From positions 186,001 to 250,000 of the forward strand of contig MU858081.1 in the NCBI GenBank assembly GCA_033297075.1: a stretch of 64,000 nt of DNA, written 5' to 3'. The notes beneath the pieces were generated by a model. The model saw only the letters and a program-made list of their open reading frames with translations. It had not been told where the DNA came from and ran no database searches. The stretch's first letter is position 1. The number at the start of each line of letters is the position of its first letter. Of this stretch, positions 1 to 13,290 are shown piece by piece. The position numbers and the translations under genes were made by a program. The stretch comes from Rhypophila decipiens (taxonomy: Eukaryota > Ascomycota > Sordariomycetes > Sordariales > Naviculisporaceae).

Positions 1-1
1 G

Positions 2-3000
2 GCCCTGAATGCCATTCAGGCCATCGCTCAGCATTCCGAGGTGTCTGCCCATGTCGAGCCGTACATCGTCGCTCTCCTTCCCCAGGTCCTTGGCGCCGCT
101 GGCGACAAGATCACGGCTGTCAAGAATGCCGCCATTGCCGCCGCCCTGGCTATTGCCGAGGGTCTCAACCCCAATGCCGTCAAGGTCGTTCTGCCCGCTC
201 TGATCGACTCGCTCCGCAACGCCCAAAAGTGGCCCGAGAAGATGACGGTCCTCGACTTCATCGACACAATCATTCGCACTGCCCCCGTCCAGACCGCCCT
301 CCTTGTTCCTCAGCTCATCCCCGTTGTCTCTGAGGCCATGTGGGATACCAAGAAGGAGGTCAAGGATCGCGCCTACAAGACCATGGAGAAGGTCTGCGCC
401 TTGATTGTCAACCGTGATATCGAGCGCTTCATTCCCGAGCTCATCAAGTGTATCGCCAAGCCCGAGAACGTCCCCGAGACCGTCCACTTGCTCGGTGCTA
501 CCACCTTCGTCACTGAGGTGCAGGAGCCAACCCTCGCTCTCATGGTTCCTCTGCTCGATCGTGGTCTTGCCGAGCGCGAGACCGCCATCAAGCGTAAGGC
601 TGCCGTCATCGTTGACAACATGTGCAAGCTCGTCGACGACCCCAACATCGTCGCTCCTTTCTTGCCCAAGATGATGCCAGGTCTGCAGAAGAACTACGAG
701 AACTTGGCTGATCCCGAGGCTCGTGAGAAGACCAAGCAGGCTCTTGACACCATTACCCGTGTCGGCAACGTCAAGGACGGCGTCATTCCCGAAGCCAAGA
801 ACCACGGCGACATCTCGGTTGTCCTTGGCCACCTCAAGGACATCCTGTCTGCAGGCAAGCACGCCAAGTCGATCGAGAAGTTCGGCCCCGTGCTCGAGTA
901 CATTGCTGCCGTTGCTGGACAGCTCGTTGACGAGAGGGAGACGGAGCCTGCTCCTTGGGCCGAGAACGTCAAGCCCTATGTTACCGTCGTTGTTGGCGAT
1001 GCTGACGCCCAGGGTGTTGTTGATGCTCTCCGCAAGAGGGCTTCCCCCACCCTCGAGGAGGGTGACGAGGCTGACCCGGATGACGAGGAGGGAGAGGACC
1101 TCTGCAACTGCACATTCTCTCTCGCCTACGGTGCCAAGATTCTGTTGAACCAGACCAGCCTGCGTCTCAAGCGTGGCCAGCGCTACGGCCTGTGCGGTCC
1201 CAACGGTTCCGGAAAGTCTACCCTCATGCGCGCCATCAACAACGAGCAGGTCGAGGGCTTCCCCAAGCAGAGCGAGGTCAAGACTGTCTTCGTCGAGCAC
1301 GACCTTGACTCGGCCGATACCGAGATGACCACCATCGACTGGACCATGAAGAAGCTTGCCGATGCTGGTGTCACGACGTCCCAGGCCGATGTCGAGGCTC
1401 GTCTCTTCGAGTTCGGCTTCAACGAGGGTATGATTAAGGGCGAGATCAGCGCTCTCTCTGGTGGTTGGAAGATGAAGCTCGCCTTGTGCCGTGCCGTCTT
1501 CGAGGCTCCCGATATCCTGCTTCTCGACGAGCCCACTAACCATCTGGATGTGAAGAACGTCAAGTGGCTCGAGGATTACCTCATCAACTCCCCCTGCACT
1601 TCCATCATCGTCTCTCACGACAGTGGTTTCCTTGACAACGTGTGCCAGCACATCGTCCACTACGAGCGCTTCAAGCTCAAGCGCTACAGGGGCAACCTCA
1701 AGGAGTTCGTCAAGCGTGTTCCCTCTGCCCGCTCTTACTACGAGCTCGGCGCCTCGGAGATCGAGTTCAACTTCCCCGAGCCCGGTTTCCTCGAGGGTGT
1801 CAAGACCAAGTCCAAGGCCATTCTCCGTGCCACTAAGATGTCCTTCCAGTACCCCGGCACCAGCAAGCCCCAGATTTCCGACATCACCTTCCAGTGCTCT
1901 CTGGGCTCCCGTATTGCCGTCATTGGCCCCAACGGTGCTGGCAAGTCTACGCTCATCAACGTTCTGTGCGGTGAGTTGATCCCCACCGCCGGTGAGATCT
2001 ACCAGCACGAGAACATCCGTATTGCCTACATCAAGCAGCACGCTTTCGCCCACATTGATAACCACCTGGACAAGACTCCTTCCGAGTATATCCAGTGGCG
2101 TTTCCAGACCGGTGAGGATCGTGAGACCATGGACCGTGCCAACAAGATCATCACCGAGAACGATGAGGCGGCCATGAACAAGATCTTCCGTGTCGAGGGC
2201 TCTCAGCGCCGCGTCATTGGCATCAACGGCCGCAGAAAGTTCAAGAACAGCTACGAGTACGAGTGCTCCTTTGCCCTCGGTGAGAACATTGGCATGAAGA
2301 ACGAGCGCTGGGTTCCCATGATGACTGCCGACAACGCATGGCTTCCCCGTAACGAGCTTTTGGCTTCTCATCAGAAGATGGTTGCCGATGTTGATATGAA
2401 GGAGGCCCTGGCCTCTGGTCAGTTCCGTCCCCTTGTCCGCAAGGAGATTGAGGCTCACTGCGCCAACTTCGGTCTCGATGCCGAGCTGATTTCTCACTCG
2501 CGCATGCGCGGTCTCTCTGGTGGTCAGCGTGTCAAGGTCGTCCTTGCTGCCTGCTCTTGGCAACGCCCCCACTTGATCGTTCTCGACGAGCCCACCAACT
2601 ACCTCGACCGTGACTCTCTCGGTGCCCTCTCTGGCGCCCTCAAGCGGTTCGAGGGTGGTGTCATCATCATCACTCACTCTGCCGAGTTCACCAAGGGCTT
2701 GACGGAAGAAGTGTGGGCTGTCATGGACGGCAAGATGAGTCCTTCGGGCCACAACTGGGTGCAGGGCCAGGGTTCTGGACCTCGGTTGAAGGGCGATGAC
2801 GACGATGAGGAGGACAAGTTCGATGCCATGGGCAACAAGATCGTATCCACCAAGAAGAAGGCCAAGCTCACCAGCTCCGAGCTCAGGAAAAAGAAGAAGG
2901 AGCGTATGGCTCGCCGGAAGCGCGGTGAAGAGGTATGCTCAAGACACTCCCCTGTTGTGTCACGGACATGTGCTAACTTTGTTTCAACAGGTCTTCAGCG

Positions 3001-3014
3001 ACGAGGACGACTAG
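2..3014 (+). CDS. tef3: Translation elongation factor 3 (ABC-F ATPase), 5'-truncated by the window edge
   Basis: Fungus-specific cytosolic ribosome ATPase that helps release E-site tRNA during elongation. The frame is open from base 2, so the start lies outside; about 984 residues are visible against about 1,045 for the full family. The N-terminal part is HEAT-like helical repeat. The first ABC domain has Walker [10 protein letters not shown] (near 1196), signature [10 protein letters not shown] and Walker [12 protein letters not shown]. The second has GPNGAGKST (near 1927), an inserted chromodomain-like segment around [11 protein letters not shown] (near 2310), [10 protein letters not shown] and [12 protein letters not shown]. 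The C-terminus is Lys-rich. One 58-bp intron (2933-2990, gtatgc...caacag) precedes a last exon encoding VFSDEDD and the TAG at 3012-3014. The strong C-ending codon bias is typical of a highly expressed housekeeping gene. Identification is very secure. Confidence 0.97.
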
Positions 3015-5175
3015 ATTACTCGTGTTCCAGGCGGGTTGCCTTTTTCGGTTTGTCATGGGAAAACAAAATTTGCTTTTTCAGGGTTCTGGTTGCATGGTCT
3101 AGCATCGTGGGTTTGCGTCTCTTATGTCAACGATTTATGATGGTCACTTTTCTCTTGCCGTGTACGTATCTTGAGCTGGTATTGGGATGGGGCCGGTCGT
3201 CCAAGGACTGGAGACCCTTGGATGGTTGGCCGGTTGTCATCCTTTGTCTTGAGGGGAGCGTAGATACCATTACGGATAGAGGGAAAATAATTCTACTAGA
3301 GAATAGAGAGGATGATATAGATTGTTTGTCTACGACATGGTGTTTGTGTTTGTTTTGCATGTCTCTGTCCGAGATGTCCGAGGTTGGTCATGTGCACTAG
3401 ATCCAGTGGGAGGACGAGAGTCCGTCTCGGGTCTGTCCCACTCGGTGCCTGGGCTGGTTCCCTTTTGCGTAGGTAAATTTTAGGTCAAGCAAGAACTGCG
3501 TGGTCTCTCCTGAGGATGAGTGAAGGTCTGTCTTGTGTAATGGTGGCCAATCCCCTGACCCAATATATGGAGATTATAGCTTTGGGACGGGACCTATCTC
3601 TCAACCATGGTTCTGACCGAGTTCATTTTGTTGATCCTCTTCCTGTTGCTGGGATTTGGGAATATACTACAAGCTTTGGGGGGATGTTGGTGGGGATCCA
3701 TAGCGGGGGCGAACAATGCTTGCAATGTGTGCGCTGAGCGTTGGGGGTCCTGCCGTGCTGCTGTGTATTGTATGTACATGTACCTAGGGCGGCACGTAGC
3801 TGCACTTGCTAGTGGTGGAAGTCCCGGGCTCAACCTAAAGACTGCTTTCTTACCTTCCACATCTAGAAGGTGACTATCAACGTGCCCTGTTGTTCGAGGA
3901 CAGCAAGGACTTTTTGTTATGAAAATGTGGCAGGAATGTGCTTTGTGCTAGGCAGCGAGCGGTTTTCTTGTTTTCCGGTGTTGTCGTGACAAGGAAGGAA
4001 GGACGAGACAGGTCTCCCTCACCAGTTCAGTTCATGTTCCGCCCCATTCGGCTTTACGTACTTTTCTTGATTCCAAGGGTCAATTCCGAAACGTCTTTCC
4101 TCTCAGCTTGCTCGGCAGTTCACAACAAATGCTGCGGTATACACACTTGGCTGCACTGGCCGGGACATGGACGCTGACACAGCACTTGCTATACTGGTAG
4201 CCATCTCGGGCTCTTTCATCTTTGAGCTTCTCGACTTTCGGATCTGCTACAAATCTGGTCCTTGCAACAACTCCATTGCAGACATACCGGTATATGCCTT
4301 CCCTCGTTGATGTGCACCCCGAACGGAGTCACATCCTTTATTCTCTTTCTTTTTCTATCCTGAGGGGGAAAAGATCGGCCATCCACCAGAGAACAATGAC
4401 CACCGTCCTACCCTGACCGCGACTACTACACACTCACGCTGCCTACCCCGTTGGTTCATAACCACGACTTCGCTTCAATGGGCTCAGTCGTGTCGTTCAC
4501 CGCATGCGAGCGCGCAACCAGTGGAGGGTTACGCTGCAGGAGCTTGTTTTTGGGCCGTGGGACCGTAGACCTTGTGCGCTCTTTGCCGCAGGTCTGCCAG
4601 GGCTAGGATCAAGACGCAAAGCTAGGTGTGTCAGTGCCGGTGTTTACATGGCCAAGAACAGAAGCTGGCTCGGTCGCCCGAGTGGCATTGTCGGATCCCT
4701 GCCCGTGTCCTCCCTCGGGCCCCTCCTCATCATACCGCTCACATTGGACAGAATATACCTGAAATTTCAGATGCTGGGAATGACCAACAAGATGAAGATA
4801 TCCGGGCCGAACACATGCAGAGGCACGCCATAGGGCCTTGTGCTACGCGGATATTTTCTTCCAGTACCCGCATGCTTGTCCTTCTATCCATGTGTAGGCT
4901 GCGGTTGAACCGCAGCGAGACAGGATGCCTGGAAAATGAAAAGCTGATCCTCCTACCCTTCTCGACCAGCATGGATTGCCGCAGATATAAAGGCTGCACG
5001 GCCGGACTTCTCTACCAAGCAACTATGACAGTACTGCTCTTGCCTGGGACCTCGCCGTGTTTTGGTGTCTCTGCAGCTTGCTCCGTCTCTTCACGAACCT
5101 ACCAGCGGTGGCCTATGTGTTCAGGGTTGTCATATTTGGATCCTATGAGAGACTTGCTGCAACAGGCCTTTAGTC
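3015..5175. other. Intergenic stretch, no supported gene
   Basis: About 2.2 kb between EF3 and the S41 peptidase gene. It starts with the EF3 3' UTR. Only short open frames occur, with no splice-linked coding logic and no recognisable domain. I see no tRNA, repeat or clear regulatory element. Confidence 0.6.
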
Positions 5176-7537
5176 ATGCACGGGAAGATCTTAGCTGTTG
5201 CGGGATTTCTGGCCGGCGTCGTTGATGCAGCAGTCGACGGGCTGAGTGCGAAAGCATCTCCTGCAGCTTCAACAACGCGCTTGCCTACAGCAACACCTAC
5301 TCCAGCCTGTGCTGTTGTGAGCAGGTCATGGTCTGTCCAGAAGGCAGCGAACCCCACTGGTAAGCCCACTCCGTCTCTTTCATGAACCGGATCCTGATCA
5401 GTTATGAAGCAACACCCACCGTTGCTGCTTCACTCGCCCATGAGTGTCTCAACTCGGTACCCCTGGGAAAGCAGGCAGCCATCGACCTGGTCGATGCCAT
5501 TGAACCCTACCTGGAGTGGCAGAGCGACGCCGCCTACAAGGCCAACCCGCCCCGGGACTACTTGTACCCAGCCTACGACATGTTCAAGGAGCTTGCCACG
5601 ATAAGGAACAATCTGCTTGCTGACAAGTACAAGAACGAGTGGGAATGGCAACATGACCTTTACGTCAAAGTCTTTGGGCCTGCCCACGATGGCCACTTTG
5701 TATTCTACCCAGACGCCCTCACCAAGGTGTTCGAGTGGCGGCGTGCGAGATCTCTAATTTCGGTTTCCGAGGACGGCCGGTCTCTGCCAGTGATCAAGAT
5801 TTACGGTATGTCTGCCGGGCTCTGAGAGTGGGAGCTGGGACTCTGAAGTCGGTTGAGATCTAACCTTGCTCGTTGTTTCCAGAGGATTACATGTCGTCGC
5901 CAAGCACTGCTTCTATCGTCAAGCTCATCAACGGGGTTGACGCAGCAACCTACATCGGCAACACCATCAACGCGGCAGGCTGGAACCAGGAGCCAGACGC
6001 GGCCTACAACTCCATGTTCTACTCGCTAGCCAACGTGGTCACGCTCAGCTCGCCTGGATACTTTGCCAGAGGAGGTCGCATCCGGTACATATACCAAGGA
6101 CCCAACACGACCTTTACCTTTGATAACGGGACGGCGGTGACATTCGAAAACACGGCTGCGGTCAAAGGAGACCTGAGTGGCGTGGTGGACGGAACAAGCT
6201 ATTACTCCAAGTTTTGCACGCCGGCCGCTGCTGGTGCTGCAAACGTCCCTGTCGGCAAACTCACATCGGCCGCAGGCGTCTCCATAGGCCCCGGATACCC
6301 CGATCCGATTATTAGCACGGGAGACGGTGTCGTTTCGGGATACTATCTCGATTCGTCAGGCTTGTCCGAAGTGGCCGTGCTGGTGCTCACAGCGTTCGAA
6401 TCAGAATCGATATCCGAGTTTCAGGCGGTCGTCCAGGACTTCTTGGCCGAAGCCAAAGCTGCCGGCAAGACAAAGCTCGTTATCGACTTCCAGGGCAATG
6501 GTGGAGGCTACATTCTCCAGGGGTACGACTTCTTTCGCCAGCTGTTTCCCTCGCTTGTCCAGGACGGCTTCTCCCGCTGGAAAGAATCCGACTCGTTTAT
6601 GGCCATGTCCCGGATTGCCTCGGACCGCGTCAAAGGTGTCAACCCTTACACCACGGCCGACGAGACGCTCATTTCCGACTGGGAGACGTGGCATAATTAT
6701 CGCTACGACGTCGACATCAACAACAGGCATTTCCGATCCTTCGAGGACAAGTTTGCGCCGCACGTGTATGAGCACACAAAGTACACCAACATTATGCGGT
6801 GGGATCTGAAGGACAACCTCACCACCACGAACGCAACGTGGGGAATGGGCATCGAGATCACAGGCTATGGCGCGCTGGCCAACGAGTCGCAGCCCTTTCG
6901 AGCCGAGGACATCATCATGCTCTACGACGGCACGTGCGCCAGCACTTGTACCCTAGCCTCGGAGATGCTCCGGATCCAAGGTGGCGTCAGATCGGTCGCA
7001 ATGGGCGGAAGGCCCAGACCGGGACGCATCCAGGGGGTAGGGGGTGTGAAAGGCGCACAGGTCCTGCAGTATGGGAGCATCCAGTTCTACGCCAAGTCGT
7101 TCCTCGACAAGGCCCAGAACGATGCGCAAAGGGAGGAGCTGAAGCGCTTTACTGACCTACCCATCCTCCGCAGCACCAGCGCGGCTGTCAACGTTCGGGA
7201 TCAGATCCTGAGGGGCAACGTCCGAGATGGCGTGCCCGCGCAGTTCATCAAGGAGGAGGCTGACTGCAGGCTGTACTGGACCCCAGGCATGCTCAAGGAT
7301 GTCGGCGAGGTTTGGGCCGCGGTCGCGCGCGTTGCATGGAAGGGGGGTCGGTGCAATGCTGGGCGTCTTTCTGGAGGCTATGGGAAAGAAGGGGAGCAAC
7401 TGGAACGGCGCACGCCACCGGGGGTCCAGCCAAGGAGGGAGAGGAGGTCAGAAGCCGTGAGGAGACTTTCGGCCAGCTCAAAACAGTTACTGGATCAAAA
7501 CTGGGCCGCAACGTTCCGGCAAAGGGCCATTCCATGA
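5176..7537 (+). CDS. Secreted peptidase S41 family (CPAF/tail-specific-protease-like) protein
   Basis: Predicted secreted serine peptidase of the fungal S41 group. Three exons (5176-5359, 5410-5805, 5883-7537) join in consistent phase to 744 residues. The start MHGKILAVAGFLAGVVDA is a typical signal peptide, followed by a Thr/Pro/Ala-rich linker. The second exon carries the conserved N-terminal region (LGKQAAIDLVDAIEPYLEW, HDGHFVFYPD). The last exon holds the peptidase core: LVIDFQGNGGGYILQGYDFFRQLFP-type sequence near 6480-6550, and YDGTCASTCTLASEM near 6930-6965, where the Ser of the AST segment is the likely nucleophile. The extreme C-terminus after about 7350 is Arg-rich and less family-like, so a missed intron or diverged tail is possible. 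Substrate unknown; extracellular protein turnover is an inference. Confidence 0.85.
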
Positions 7538-8251
7538 GGGCAGTCTCTGTCGTGGTGCCAACCAGCTCTTTGGTCACTTGCGGTTGTTCATGTCTTGTGT
7601 TTTCCCCCTTGCGTTCAGTTGCGTCTTCAAGACAGTTTCGTCAAACTACCTGCCCAGAAGGGGTTACGGGTACTAGTATCCTTGTGCACATATATTCAAG
7701 TCGAGAATACGCAGACGCAGAGAGTGACATTGCAAGTCCCTACCTGCGCATGTCAATCGTTTTCAAACGAGCGGGATGCGTGCACTCGGTGCCTAGCAGA
7801 CATGGCTCACCAGATGCGCCGAGGAGCTATGATAATGGCATATAGACTGGTACGCTTTGTGTATATTAGTGAAACTTGGAGTGGTCAGTTTCTATTCAAG
7901 GATTGAAGCTTAAAGCTCAAAGCATGCAAAGAGTCGCGGACAAGAGAGCCGCCGACGCCCTTTGTTCTTTTGGCAAGCAAGGCCCTCGCTGGCCCAGAGG
8001 ACCCGCAAACGGAGAGGCCACAAAGCCCTCGACGCAGTACAAAGTGTTCGGCCTTTGTTCTGCCTTCTGAGAAAGGATAGAAATAAGGTCGAGAGCTCCC
8101 AGCCTCCGTTGTTGACTGAAGTCGACTCCATGTCGCCGTTCGAGCTTCGGGTAGGAAAAGCCATCGTCAGCTTGTGATTAGGATCCAGGCCGCAAAGCCA
8201 GTCGGGGCCAAATCAAATAAGTAGCTGTCAGCCCAAGCAACACAATACACC
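7538..8251. other. Intergenic stretch, no supported gene
   Basis: About 0.7 kb holding the 3' flank of the S41 peptidase gene and the promoter of the next gene. No domain, repeat or RNA gene recognised. The sequence before the ATG at 8252 (cacaatacaccATGG) is a good fungal start context. Confidence 0.5.
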
Positions 8252-11200
8252 ATGGCCCAAGCCCCAGGAGCAGCTCCGACCGGGGCACCAGCTGCCACGG
8301 CACCAGCGGCACCTAATCCTCCAAACCCACCAGCACCGTCAGCCTGGATTACGGAACATTCCGATGTTTATTTAGCTCTCCAGGACAAAGTCATCAGTGC
8401 GGCAGAGATGTTGGACCATCTTGACTCGGTTCGGAAGGCCAAAAACTGGCCAGGAATACGCAAAAGAGAATTCCACATTGACAGTTCTGAGGACGACGCA
8501 GACGTCACGGTCCACGCGGATACAGCGGCATCAGCGACAAATTCTGATTCGGACGAAGAGACGGCAAGCGATTATGAGGCCGACATCTACTGGGCCACAG
8601 CAACTCTGGCTGGCGGTCACTGGGACGAGCTGTGGGCTCCGATGTGGACGCACCCGAAGCATCGTGACCTCCGTCGGCTGAAGCTCGAGGATTTCGACAG
8701 CCAGGGCAACCCAAAGAAAATCAGGGCGAGACTGGATCTTCCTCAGGTCCTCCATCGTCCTGCACTGCTCCCCAAAGATGCCGCCAGAAAGCCCACGCTG
8801 TATGCCAAACGGTACGGCATGGATCCAGACAGACCCAAAGGTAGCCGAGGCAGGTCTCGCTTCTCACCTATGATCTCGGCGACCCGTAGGCTTAAGGTCG
8901 TGGACCCAGCTACCGGCGATCGGGATCCCACCAGGGCCAGGGTGGACTTTTTTGTTATCAATGACGAGATCAATGCCAAGGGAGGATTCGGCCCGTTTGT
9001 CCAAAAATTGGACACTATAAAGCCGGACGATGAGGATTACGCCAAATACATGGCCATCAAGAAGTTCCTCGCGATCAGCTCGGACGACGTAGACTATCAG
9101 CGGGCGATATTTTATGACCTTTCCACGGATGAGGTATACCCACCCCAAGGGCGTGGATCTGAAGCGCAAACATGGGTGCTGACGTGTACCTCGATAGAGA
9201 ATCCAACTGAAAACTGCCGATCCAGAGGACCCCGACCCGCCTCCGGATTCAAACCTCAGGGGTCCGCTACACCCGTAAGTCTTTTAAACCCAGCATCTCA
9301 GTGACTTGCAGCATGATATGGCCCGCTGACCTGTCACCTGCCGGCTGGGACCAAGGGCGTTTGACTATCGTCATTGGAGGAATCACCTCAAGTTGCCAAG
9401 ACCTGATGACATTGACGGATACCTCAAGCTGAACTACGCCTTGGAAGGGACAGAAGGGACATACCGGATCAGAGCGGTCAGTTCTCATCTCAAGACCCCA
9501 CACCAGTAAAGGCAAGGGCTGATCACCTAGGCAATGTTTGTGAGCAACAGAGTGACCAGAGGGTCTGGATGGCAATTCAGCCCATGCTCCAAGCCGCGTC
9601 ACGAATTATAGAAGCGCACCCGGCATGGGGCATAATTTGCGATCCTTTCCTTCGGCGGCTGGTTCCGGAATCGCGAGTCCGCGATTCCGGAACCTCTAGA
9701 AAAATAGAGTTGGCGGACGGCGAGCGGCCAGACCCGCCAGACCCTAAGAATGTGGCGGGAATGAGAAATCGCCTAAGAATTGCCAGTGAATGGCCGGTCT
9801 ACATCCACATATATGAGGGCGATGGCATACCCATGCCGGACCTACATGACGAAAAGGCACAAAGGGCTCTCAAAAAGTGGAAGGAGGAAACCGACGGCGT
9901 TTACGATATGGGAGCTCGAGCATGGGACTTCCTTGCACGCCACGTACAGTACCAAATAGGCTTGTCGTTCGGAGGCGATGAGGGGTACGATGAAATCGGC
10001 GGCCGCAGCGTATGCTACGGTCTCACACACGAGTCAGAGATCAATGGGAAGCCCAAAATAGTACTCGGCGCCTGGAGCATCTGGCCGTTGCTCACCCCTA
10101 GCTATACACACGCCGAGAAGGGGGTCCAGTCTAAATATCTGACATCCACATTTCTGCACGAGTTTGGTGTAGGTTCACTTGGAGTTGATGACTTTTACAA
10201 ACTTGAACACGCGGGCTAACTGGATCTGTCACAGCATGCTGTTATGGCAGCAAACAGGGCACTCGCGACCGACTATTGGCTGCAAAAGGAGCCAAATCTG
10301 ACTGACCAAGCCAGAGAGGCCTTCAGGAAGATTCGCTGGGAGCTCATCACATCTCCTCACGGCAGGGAACACAGTGAGCCGCACTTTGGCATGGAGCCCG
10401 AGCAGGAAATAGGATTCGCTCTTGAGAACCAGGTGGGTAAAAGTTTTGATTCTGCCCCAAAAGTCACCTTGACAAAGCAGTCGCTGACGGTGGCATTCTC
10501 ATTCTCGTAGCTGTGGAGCGGGGTGCCCACTTGCGCAAACATTGGCAATATATTAGAAGCCTTCGAAGAGTTTGACTGGATGGGCATGGTGGCGCCGTCT
10601 ATGAACGACTGGCCCAGAGAGTACTGGCCCTCTGGCGACACGGGCAGGCCCGCACGCGTCGGCATGATCAACTTTCCGAAGGTACCGCACCACAAATTCC
10701 TTCGCCTCACGACAGTGGCCGAGGAGACCAAGATGTTTCAACAATCCTTTTGGGACGCCGAGGTGGCCAAGAAAGGCACCAAAGCCCTGCAACCTGTTGC
10801 CCCGGGTGGCGGCTTGATGCCCACCGTGAGAGGCAACCTCGTCCCGCCGCGGAGGGTCTTCGCGACCATGTTCGACAGAGAAGTGTTCGGGGAGCTCCAG
10901 ACCGCCATGCAGCACCTCAGCAATGCTGGATACTCCTTTTCTAGCATGTTTATCCAAGAGTGGATGAACGAGCTCGCCGAGGAGGCCATAATCGAGGAAC
11001 AAATGCGCGCCTTCCTACAGCTTGACACCCAGATGGCCGCCTTCATGTCAAAATTCCTTAGACCTTACGCGAGAAGGATGGCTTTGGCAGTGAAAGTGAT
11101 GCAAGTTGATTTGGACCACCTTCTATCGCCCGACCACATCAAGATATCGGCCATGAGCAACGAGCTGGTGATGGTCGACGCGAACAACTTCCAGCTGGCC

Positions 11201-12684
11201 AACATGGACACAGTATTCCAACCCCCTGTCAACATACGGGAGTACAGGGCCCTCGTCCAGAGTGCTTGCAGGCAGGTGTACGCGGCGGTCCGAGAGACGG
11301 GGCCTACCATCGTGGGCAGGGCCCAGCACCATCTCAGCGAAATCCAGGCCCTCTTCATCCACCACATGGGCCTGAGGAGACCGAGTCGGGCGCGCTTGAA
11401 CACCGGCCCCGACAACAAGCTGCTGTCGATGAGAGCTAGAATGGATTATTTCAACAGGCAACTCGCGGCTGTGAGGAATACGTACACTGGCGCCTTCAAT
11501 GCCATTTCCGGGCTCCTGGGGGACTCGATGCGAGTGCCGCAGCTGGATACCGACGACCAATACCGCGTGGCGAAGGACTTGCTTCCGGGCCTTGTGGGCA
11601 AGATGCAAGCCGTCATCCAGGGCGTCGCCGACGCCTGGAACGTGTTCACGCAGGCCCAGAGCTCGACAATGGAGGAAGGGGTCTCGGTTTTCCACACCAT
11701 TCCCTCCTTCACCTCCGTCCCCACCAGGAGATGGCGCCGTCGAAAGCAGCTCCTCAAAAAGGCGGCCATGCGGGAGGCGTACAAGATGCCCAAGCGGATC
11801 AGGGAGGTGTTCTGGCACATCGTCTACGTCCTCGGAGCTGCCGCCCAGAGGGTCAGTAACCGGGACAATAACCCCGAGGTTGACATCGAGGCCGAGATCA
11901 ACGAGGAACTGGAGCGGGCCAGAACCCGCCTGGGACCCCGTGACCCCTTGGAACAACCTACCATTTCGGAAAGGCAATATCTTGACATGACCGCCGGTGC
12001 GTATAATCACATCATCTTCCATCCCTATTTCATCGACATGGGTTTTCAGCTAACAGACCCCAAAACACAGACATAAGAAGAGTGCCGCCACCAAACCCCT
12101 TGGCTGCATATCTAATCCCCGCCGGCGCACCCCAAGCCCGGAACTCGAGACCGCCCGGCCCTGCAGTTCCCGCAGACGCAGACCCCGTCAACAAGCTCCT
12201 ACCCACCGGCGTGAAGCGCAAATGGGTAGAGCGGCTCTTTGGCGGCAAGGAGGTACTCGACCAGTTTGAACAGCCCAACCACCCAGCACCCTGGGTCTAC
12301 AAGGACGGCAAGACAGACGCCAACAAGAAGCGCCGACTCATTGCCGCAGGCATCCAATGGACGCCGCCCAATTCGAGCGAGAGCGAGCTCACGTCCCCGC
12401 CTCAATCACTTGTCCCTGAGTGGGATTATGAACACAGCACGGACTCGTATGAGGAAGAGGAAGAGGATGTTGATATGACTAGTCTTCCTCCTCCTCCTGT
12501 CGACCCTACTGCTCCCGTCGTGGATGCGGATGGAGATGTCAATATGCCTGGCAGTGACGAGGACGCGGAGGGAGACGAGGAGTCGGATGAAATATACGAC
12601 GCATCGGATGGAGGCGATGATTCGGGGGTATACGAGGATTCGGATGGAGATGAGGACGAGGATGGAGACGTTGTAATGGACTAG
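8252..12684 (+). CDS. Large hypothetical protein (~1,321 aa) with intron-split HEFGH zincin-like motif
   Basis: I do not recognise a named family. Seven exons fit one frame: 8252-9133, 9228-9274, 9356-9476, 9551-10168, 10235-10432, 10511-11996 and 12071-12684, summing to 3,966 nt, an exact multiple of three. An alternative donor at 9176 adds 42 nt in phase. The N-terminus is Pro/Ala-rich, followed by an acidic Ser/Asp/Glu stretch. The key feature is HEFG|HAVMAANRAL, where the 66-bp intron 10169-10234 separates HEFG from the final His, giving a zinc-binding HExxH at residues about 553-557. It is followed some 55 residues later by EPEQEIGFALENQLWSG, whose Glu residues (612, 614) could supply a third ligand. 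Exon 6 encodes a long helical region without recognised motif. The C-terminus is a strongly acidic tail rich in Asp, Glu and Gly ending DVVMD. Metallopeptidase activity is inference from the motif only. Confidence 0.75.
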
Positions 12685-13290
12685 ACGACGCAAATGAGTG
12701 CATGGACGGATGGATGGATGGATCAATGAGGTGAGTCCAGTTAATACGACAGATACACCCCTTTTGGCCAGATACTTGGGCTATCTTGTTGCTAACAAAC
12801 ATACACAGACACAGGATATCAAAGTTTTGAGTTAGGATACTGGATACTGGGTAAGTGAACAAGGAAGGATAACAAGGTTGTTGGCGTTTGGGACTGTCTT
12901 ATATTGCTTCTCTCTTTGTTTTTGTCAAGTGCTGAATATTTGAATTTAATGATATTATCGCCGTAACCTAGACTCCAAGAGATAGTATCATCTAGTTCTA
13001 GCTTTCAAAAACATGCCGATTAGCAATCTGTGACCAGGATCAAGACAACGCTTCGACTGGGATTATGCCGTCAGAGAAATGGGAGCCTGATAAACAAGCA
13101 CCAGCCTTCTCATACGCAGGCACTAACCACCCTTTCAAGGGTTAGGGTTATACCTGACGAAATTGATGGAAACTACTACCCCGGTAGATATGCTTTACTA
13201 GGCGACATTAGAAGCCCTGAATAGCTGGAAAGGACACCTTGACTGGGCTAGAAAATCAAATGGAACTGGTGCCTGTAAATAAGAACAAGA
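12685..13290. other. Intergenic stretch with GGAT microsatellite and a telomere-like motif
   Basis: 3' flank of the large hypothetical gene. It contains a short GGAT/TGGA microsatellite at about 12704-12724 and one AGGGTTAGGG word at 13138-13147. No gene supported. Confidence 0.5.

Noticed and set aside
3516..5225. Several 60-200-codon frames between EF3 and the S41 peptidase
   Set aside because: No splice-consistent extension, no domain, composition of untranslated DNA.
11123..12022. 299-codon open frame on the minus strand opposite exon 6 of the large hypothetical gene
   Set aside because: Antisense shadow of a well-supported exon; Arg/His/Gly-rich composition typical of reverse frames and no domain.
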